NCBI GenBank assembly: GCA_964512305.1
Contig: CAZEIW010000135.1
Span: forward strand, 1 to 9,878
Length of the DNA: 9,878 bases
Origin: CAZEIW01 sp964512305
GTDB taxonomy: Bacteria; Pseudomonadota; Gammaproteobacteria; Burkholderiales; Burkholderiaceae_F
Direction: 5' to 3'
Both the position numbers and the translations under genes were made by a program. The notes beneath the pieces were generated by a model. The model searched no databases, was not told the DNA's origin, and saw only the letters and a program-made list of their open reading frames with translations. Below are positions 6,651-9,878 of the stretch, in pieces; the stretch's first letter is position 1, and each line of letters opens with the position of its first letter.

Positions 6651-8486
6651 ATGGGTGGCCGCAGATTGCCCGGTTCGTCGGCCCGTAGCCGCTTGCTGCG
6701 GACCATGGGGTTCGCTGCGGGCCTGCTGTCGGCCCTGCCGGCGATCGCGCAGCAGATTGCCGCCGCGCCGCGCGATCCGGTCGAGCTGGGCGGGCGCATC
6801 TACAACGAAGGTGTCCTGGCCTCGGGAGCGGCGCTGAACGGCAACCGCCCCGGGCGCGAGGCGATCACCGGCGCGGCGGCGGCGTGCGTCAACTGCCATC
6901 GCCCGAGCGGCATGGGGCAGGTCGAAGCCGACCTGCTGGTCCCGCCGATCACCGGCAATTTCCTCTTCGCGGCACCGAGCGACAAGCGGATCGTGCCCAT
7001 GGATCCGCGCATCGGCAAGCTTTTCAACCAGGCGCACGACCCTTACACCGACGCCACCCTCTCGCAAGCGATCCGCGAGGGCATCAACAACCACGGACGG
7101 GCCATGAACGTCGTGATGCCCCGTTTCGTGCTGAGCGACGCCGATCTTCAGGCGCTGACCGCCTACCTGCGGCAGCTTTCCGCGCAGTGGTCGCCCGGCG
7201 TGACGGCAGCTGAAATCCGCTTCGCGACGGTGATCACGCCGGACGTCGATCCGCAGCGCCGCAAGGTGTTCATCGACATGATGCAGGCGGTCGTCCACCA
7301 GAAGAATGGCAGCACGGTCACCGCCGACCAGGCTCGCACGCGGCACCACATGGTGTCCGCCGCGGAACTGGTGCTGGGAACCGAACGCCGCTGGGATCTT
7401 CAGATCTGGGAACTGCAGGGGGCGCCCGAGACCTGGGACGCACAGTTGCGCGAACGCTATCGGAGCAAGCCCGTCTTTGCCCTCGTTTCCGGCCTCTCCG
7501 GTGCTCAGTGGCAGCCGGTGCACGACTTCTGCGATCGGGAGCGGGTTCCTTGCTGGTTCCCCACGGTCGACGTCCCCCCGAGGAACACTTCCCCGTACGC
7601 ATTTTATTTCTCGGCGGGACTCAACCTGGAAGCCGCGGTCCTGTCGCGCCATCTGCAGTCCCTCGGCACTCGGCCGAAGCGGGTCGTGCAGGTCTATCGG
7701 AACGACGATGTCGGCGTTGCCGCGGCACAAGCCCTGAAGGACGCACTGCGTGGGTCCGGCATCGCGGTGGTGGATCGCATTCTCGATCCGGACCGGACGG
7801 CAACCGATGCCTTGCGTCAGGTGACCGCCACTGCCGTTCAGGACGAAGCGATGATGTTCTGGCTGCGCCCGGCCGACATCATGGCGCTGGGCGAGGTCAA
7901 GCCGGGTCCGGCCGACGCTTACTTCTCCGCCGTGCTGGCCGGGGGCGAGCGCGCTCCGCTTTCTGCCGAGTGGAGGCAACACGCGCATCTCGCGTATCCG
8001 TACGAGCTGCCCGGCAAGCGCATGAAGAACCTCGATTACTTCCATGCCTGGCTGGATATCCGCAAGATTCCGCTGATCGACGAGCCGATGCAGTCGGAGG
8101 TGTACTTCGCGTTGAATTTCATGACCGATACGCTGTCTGACATGCTGGACAACCTGTATCGGGACTATCTGGTCGAGCGCGCCGAGACCATGCTGAGCAA
8201 GCGCGAAGGCATCAAGGCGGCGCAGGAGACCCGCGAGCGCGTGGCGCTCGGGCGCCAGGGCGATCTGGGAAGCAAGTACGCCGGTTTGCCGCTGACGCAG
8301 GCGCCTGGTCGCCTGCAGGTGGAGGGCGCGAACAGCCGCGAGAGCATCAGTCAGGGAACGACGTTGTATCCGCACCTCAGCCTGGGGGCCGGCCAGAGGC
8401 TGGCGTCGAAGGCCGGCTATATCGTCCGGTTCGCCCACGAGAGCGGGACCGAGTTGACTGCCGAATCGGACCTGGTCGCGCCTTGA
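6651..8486 (+). CDS. Exported cytochrome c fused to a periplasmic ligand-binding (type 1 PBP) domain (MofC-like position)
   Basis: A 611-residue predicted periplasmic protein. The start ATG 6651 has GGAG 7 bases upstream (6640-6643) and gives a signal peptide with Arg-rich n-region, core MGFAAGLLSALPAIA and cleavage before QQ (residue 34). Residues about 45-170 are a mono-heme cytochrome c: heme motif CVNCH (residues 79-83, bases 6885-6899), probable axial Met156 in NVVMPRF, and a closing helix DADLQALTAYLRQLS. Residues about 180-560 resemble the periplasmic-binding fold of ABC branched-chain amino acid/urea type receptors: EIRFATVITPDVD, a strand KPVFALVSGLSG, then KRVVQVYRNDDVGVAAAQAL. Cys294 and Cys301 may form a disulfide. 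No permease or ATPase gene is nearby, so transport is unlikely; a redox sensor or electron carrier with ligand docking is an inference. Its place after an FKBP gene matches the heme-protein gene mofC. The C-terminal 50 residues (TTLYPHLSLGAGQRLASKAG) are unassigned. Confidence 0.85.
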   Translation: MGGRRLPGSSARSRLLRTMGFAAGLLSALPAIAQQIAAAPRDPVELGGRIYNEGVLASGAALNGNRPGREAITGAAAACVNCHRPSGMGQVEADLLVPPITGNFLFAAPSDKRIVPMDPRIGKLFNQAHDPYTDATLSQAIREGINNHGRAMNVVMPRFVLSDADLQALTAYLRQLSAQWSPGVTAAEIRFATVITPDVDPQRRKVFIDMMQAVVHQKNGSTVTADQARTRHHMVSAAELVLGTERRWDLQIWELQGAPETWDAQLRERYRSKPVFALVSGLSGAQWQPVHDFCDRERVPCWFPTVDVPPRNTSPYAFYFSAGLNLEAAVLSRHLQSLGTRPKRVVQVYRNDDVGVAAAQALKDALRGSGIAVVDRILDPDRTATDALRQVTATAVQDEAMMFWLRPADIMALGEVKPGPADAYFSAVLAGGERAPLSAEWRQHAHLAYPYELPGKRMKNLDYFHAWLDIRKIPLIDEPMQSEVYFALNFMTDTLSDMLDNLYRDYLVERAETMLSKREGIKAAQETRERVALGRQGDLGSKYAGLPLTQAPGRLQVEGANSRESISQGTTLYPHLSLGAGQRLASKAGYIVRFAHESGTELTAESDLVAP

Positions 8487-8500
8487 AGGGCAGCCCCTTC
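8485..8500 (+). repeat. Short hairpin overlapping the stop of the cytochrome fusion gene
   Basis: GAAGGG at 8485-8490 pairs perfectly with CCCTTC at 8495-8500 around the loop CAGC. It begins in the TGA stop codon and has no T-run after it. With a 6-bp stem it is too weak to be called a terminator. It may only mark a processing or pausing point before the next gene. Confidence 0.3.
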
Positions 8501-8537
8501 GCAACCGCAACGAACATCGGAACTCATGGAGCGAAAG

Positions 8538-9011
8538 ATGATGCGATCGAAACTCATCACCCCGCTGCTTTTGGCCGCCGGCATGAGCCTGGGCGGCGCG
8601 GCGATGGCGGCCGACCCCGGCCCGGGCGGCATCACGACCAGCGTGGCACCGAACGGCACGGTCGAATTGAGCAACGTTTTGGCGACCGTCAAGTCGGTGC
8701 CGGTTGCGGGCGGCGCGCCCGCCGCGCCGGCGCCGGTCCAGCCGATGCCAAAGCAGGACACGCAGCCCGCCAACCCGGCGGCGACGTCGGCCGCGGCCTC
8801 GACCGCAAGCGCAACCACTGCTCCGAACACCCAGACGGCGGCAACCGATGAGCCGGCGAAGGATCCTCGTCAGCAGTACCGGGACACGATGCTGCAGGGA
8901 GCCGAAGGCACGACGGCGGCAAATCCTTCAGTAGCGCGCCGCTACAAGATGATGGATAAGGAAACCTACCGGGCGACGGTTCTCGGCGGCGCTTTGCCGC
9001 CCGCCCAGTGA
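8538..9011 (+). CDS. Small exported Ala/Pro-rich protein, function unknown
   Basis: I do not recognise this family. The chosen ATG at 8538 has GGAG 6 bases upstream (8528-8531) and gives 157 residues; an in-frame ATG at 8526 would add four residues (MERK) but has only a weak GGA before it. A clear Sec signal peptide, MMRSKLITPLLLAAG to AMA|AD, is followed by a short conserved-looking segment GGITTSVAPNGTVELSNVL. Then come about 60 residues of Ala/Pro/Thr-rich low-complexity linker (GGAPAAPAPVQPMPKQ onwards). The ordered charged tail has QQYRDTMLQGAEG and ARRYKMMDKETYRATVLGG. There is no cysteine, membrane helix or heme motif in the mature part. A signal, a flexible linker and a small C-terminal domain suggest a periplasmic or envelope-attached accessory protein. 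It lies 51 bp after the cytochrome fusion and 49 bp before the TPR gene, probably in the same operon. Confidence 0.75.
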   Translation: MMRSKLITPLLLAAGMSLGGAAMAADPGPGGITTSVAPNGTVELSNVLATVKSVPVAGGAPAAPAPVQPMPKQDTQPANPAATSAAASTASATTAPNTQTAATDEPAKDPRQQYRDTMLQGAEGTTAANPSVARRYKMMDKETYRATVLGGALPPAQ

Positions 9012-9060
9012 CGCCGTCCCTTCCCCGTCGCGGCTGTTCTCGCCGTTGAGGAACCACGCC

Positions 9061-9878
9061 TTGCTGAAATGCCTGGGGGCTGTCGTCGCCCTGGGCTGGA
9101 TGGCATCGGCGCACGGGGAGGCCGACGACGTATCGAGCTGCCTCGGTGCCCGGGACGGCGCGGAGCGGACCATCGCGCATTGCACGGCCGCGGCCGAGGC
9201 GCAGGGACTCGCCGACGACAAGCGCTCGGCGATTTTCACGCAACGCGGCCTGGCCCGGATGTCGAAGGGCGACCTGCAGCAAGCCGCCGACGATTTCGAC
9301 ACGGCGATCCGCCTCGACGGCGAATCCTCCTGGGCTTACAACGCGCGCGCCGTCATCTGGATGCAGAAGGGCGATGTCGACCGGGCGATTGCCGACTACG
9401 AACGTGCCGTCCATCTGAAGCCGGGCTATGCGTTCGCCTGGGCCAACCTCGGCAACGCGTGGCTGATCAAGGGCGACCCCGAGCGCGCGCTGACCGACCT
9501 GGGTGAAGCCATACGACTGGCGCCGCCACGGATCGAGCTTGCATTCACGGGACGCGGCAAAGCGTGGCTCGCCAAGGGGGAGTTCGATCGTGCCGTCGAG
9601 GATTTCGAGGCGGCGCTGAAGGCGAACCCCAAGTATGCGAACGCACTCAGCGGCCGGGCCTATGCCCGGTTCTGCCAGGGGGCCTTCGACGCCGCGGCCG
9701 CGGATTTCACGAGCGAGCGGCAGATCCGGGCGGACGGCGAATCGGCGGTCGACCTGTTGATTGCCGTGCGCCGTGGCGGCCACGACGCCAAGGCCGAACT
9801 GGCCGAGGTGGTCAAGGGTTTCGACCGGAATCAGGGCCTGCCGCCGGGCCTCGCCCTGTTCAGCGGCGCCGTCACGCC
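9061..9878 (+). CDS. Exported tetratricopeptide repeat protein (3' truncated, TTG start)
   Basis: An open frame runs from TTG 9061 to the window end (272 codons, no stop). The TTG is preceded by GAGGAA at 9048-9053 with a 7-base gap. No in-frame ATG exists between the previous stop and this point, and the first 20 codons (LKCLGAVVALGWMASAHGE) form a short signal peptide, so the TTG start is well supported. The mature part begins with two cysteines 14 residues apart (SSCLGARDG and IAHCTAAAEA), a pattern common at the head of exported TPR proteins and probably a disulfide. At least five TPR units follow, e.g. FTQRGLARMSKGDLQQAADD, YNARAVIWMQKGDVDRAIAD, WANLGNAWLIKGDPERALTD, FTGRGKAWLAKGEFDRAVED and LSGRAYARFCQGAFDAAAAD. 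TPRs bind other proteins, so a scaffold or assembly role in the envelope is likely. Downstream content is unseen. Confidence 0.85.
   Translation, partial: MLKCLGAVVALGWMASAHGEADDVSSCLGARDGAERTIAHCTAAAEAQGLADDKRSAIFTQRGLARMSKGDLQQAADDFDTAIRLDGESSWAYNARAVIWMQKGDVDRAIADYERAVHLKPGYAFAWANLGNAWLIKGDPERALTDLGEAIRLAPPRIELAFTGRGKAWLAKGEFDRAVEDFEAALKANPKYANALSGRAYARFCQGAFDAAAADFTSERQIRADGESAVDLLIAVRRGGHDAKAELAEVVKGFDRNQGLPPGLALFSGAVT

Noticed and set aside
6633..8510. Minus-strand open frame of 625 codons opposite the cytochrome fusion
   Set aside because: It mirrors the coding gene's codon pattern, lacks a plausible ribosome site or recognisable motif, and the + strand has signal peptide, CVNCH and a binding-protein fold.
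8689..9783. Minus-strand open frame of 364 codons opposite the small Ala/Pro protein and TPR gene
   Set aside because: The + strand TPR repeats are unmistakable. The reverse frame is Arg-rich and compositionally a shadow.

Overview
The window looks like a high-GC, Gram-negative bacterial chromosome, most likely a betaproteobacterium of the Burkholderiales (Leptothrix/Rubrivivax-like). This rests on strongly G/C-ending codons, several exported proteins with Sec-type signal peptides, and a gene order recalling the mofA-mofB-mofC locus of Leptothrix discophora (multicopper-oxidase-like giant protein, FKBP-type prolyl isomerase, heme protein). The taxonomic and locus assignments come from recalled family knowledge, not from a search. 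All genes are on the + strand.

Layout: (1) 3-5111 is the C-terminal 1702 codons of a very large exported protein whose start lies upstream. It has an N-terminal block of Gly/Thr-rich 'GSGYTxAPTVxF' repeats, a C-terminal cupredoxin domain resembling multicopper oxidases but lacking most expected copper ligands, and nine consecutive fibronectin type III-like domains. (2) 5112-5363 is a 252-bp non-coding gap with a perfect 13-bp hairpin just after the stop and two further inverted repeats. (3) 5364-6062 and 6067-6636 are two tandem, paralogous periplasmic FKBP-type prolyl isomerases. The second has a changed active-site pocket. (4) 6651-8486 is an exported c-type cytochrome fused to a periplasmic ligand-binding (ABC-transporter type) domain. 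(5) 8538-9011 is a small exported Ala/Pro-rich protein of unknown function. (6) 9061 to the window end is a TTG-initiated exported TPR protein, cut by the window edge.

Gaps between genes 3 to 6 are about 4 to 51 bp, so 5364 onward is probably one transcription unit, separated from or only partly coupled to the giant gene by the hairpin. Every product has an export signal, or in the giant's case an extracellular-type architecture. A reasonable inference is a cell-envelope system in which a secreted giant adhesive/oxidase-like protein is accompanied by folding factors (two FKBPs), an electron carrier joined to a ligand-binding domain, and a TPR scaffold. Metal (Mn/Fe) oxidation is the suggestion from the mof comparison, but the degenerate copper sites in the visible part argue against assuming catalysis by this domain. 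No mobile elements, CRISPR arrays, tRNA or rRNA genes were seen.
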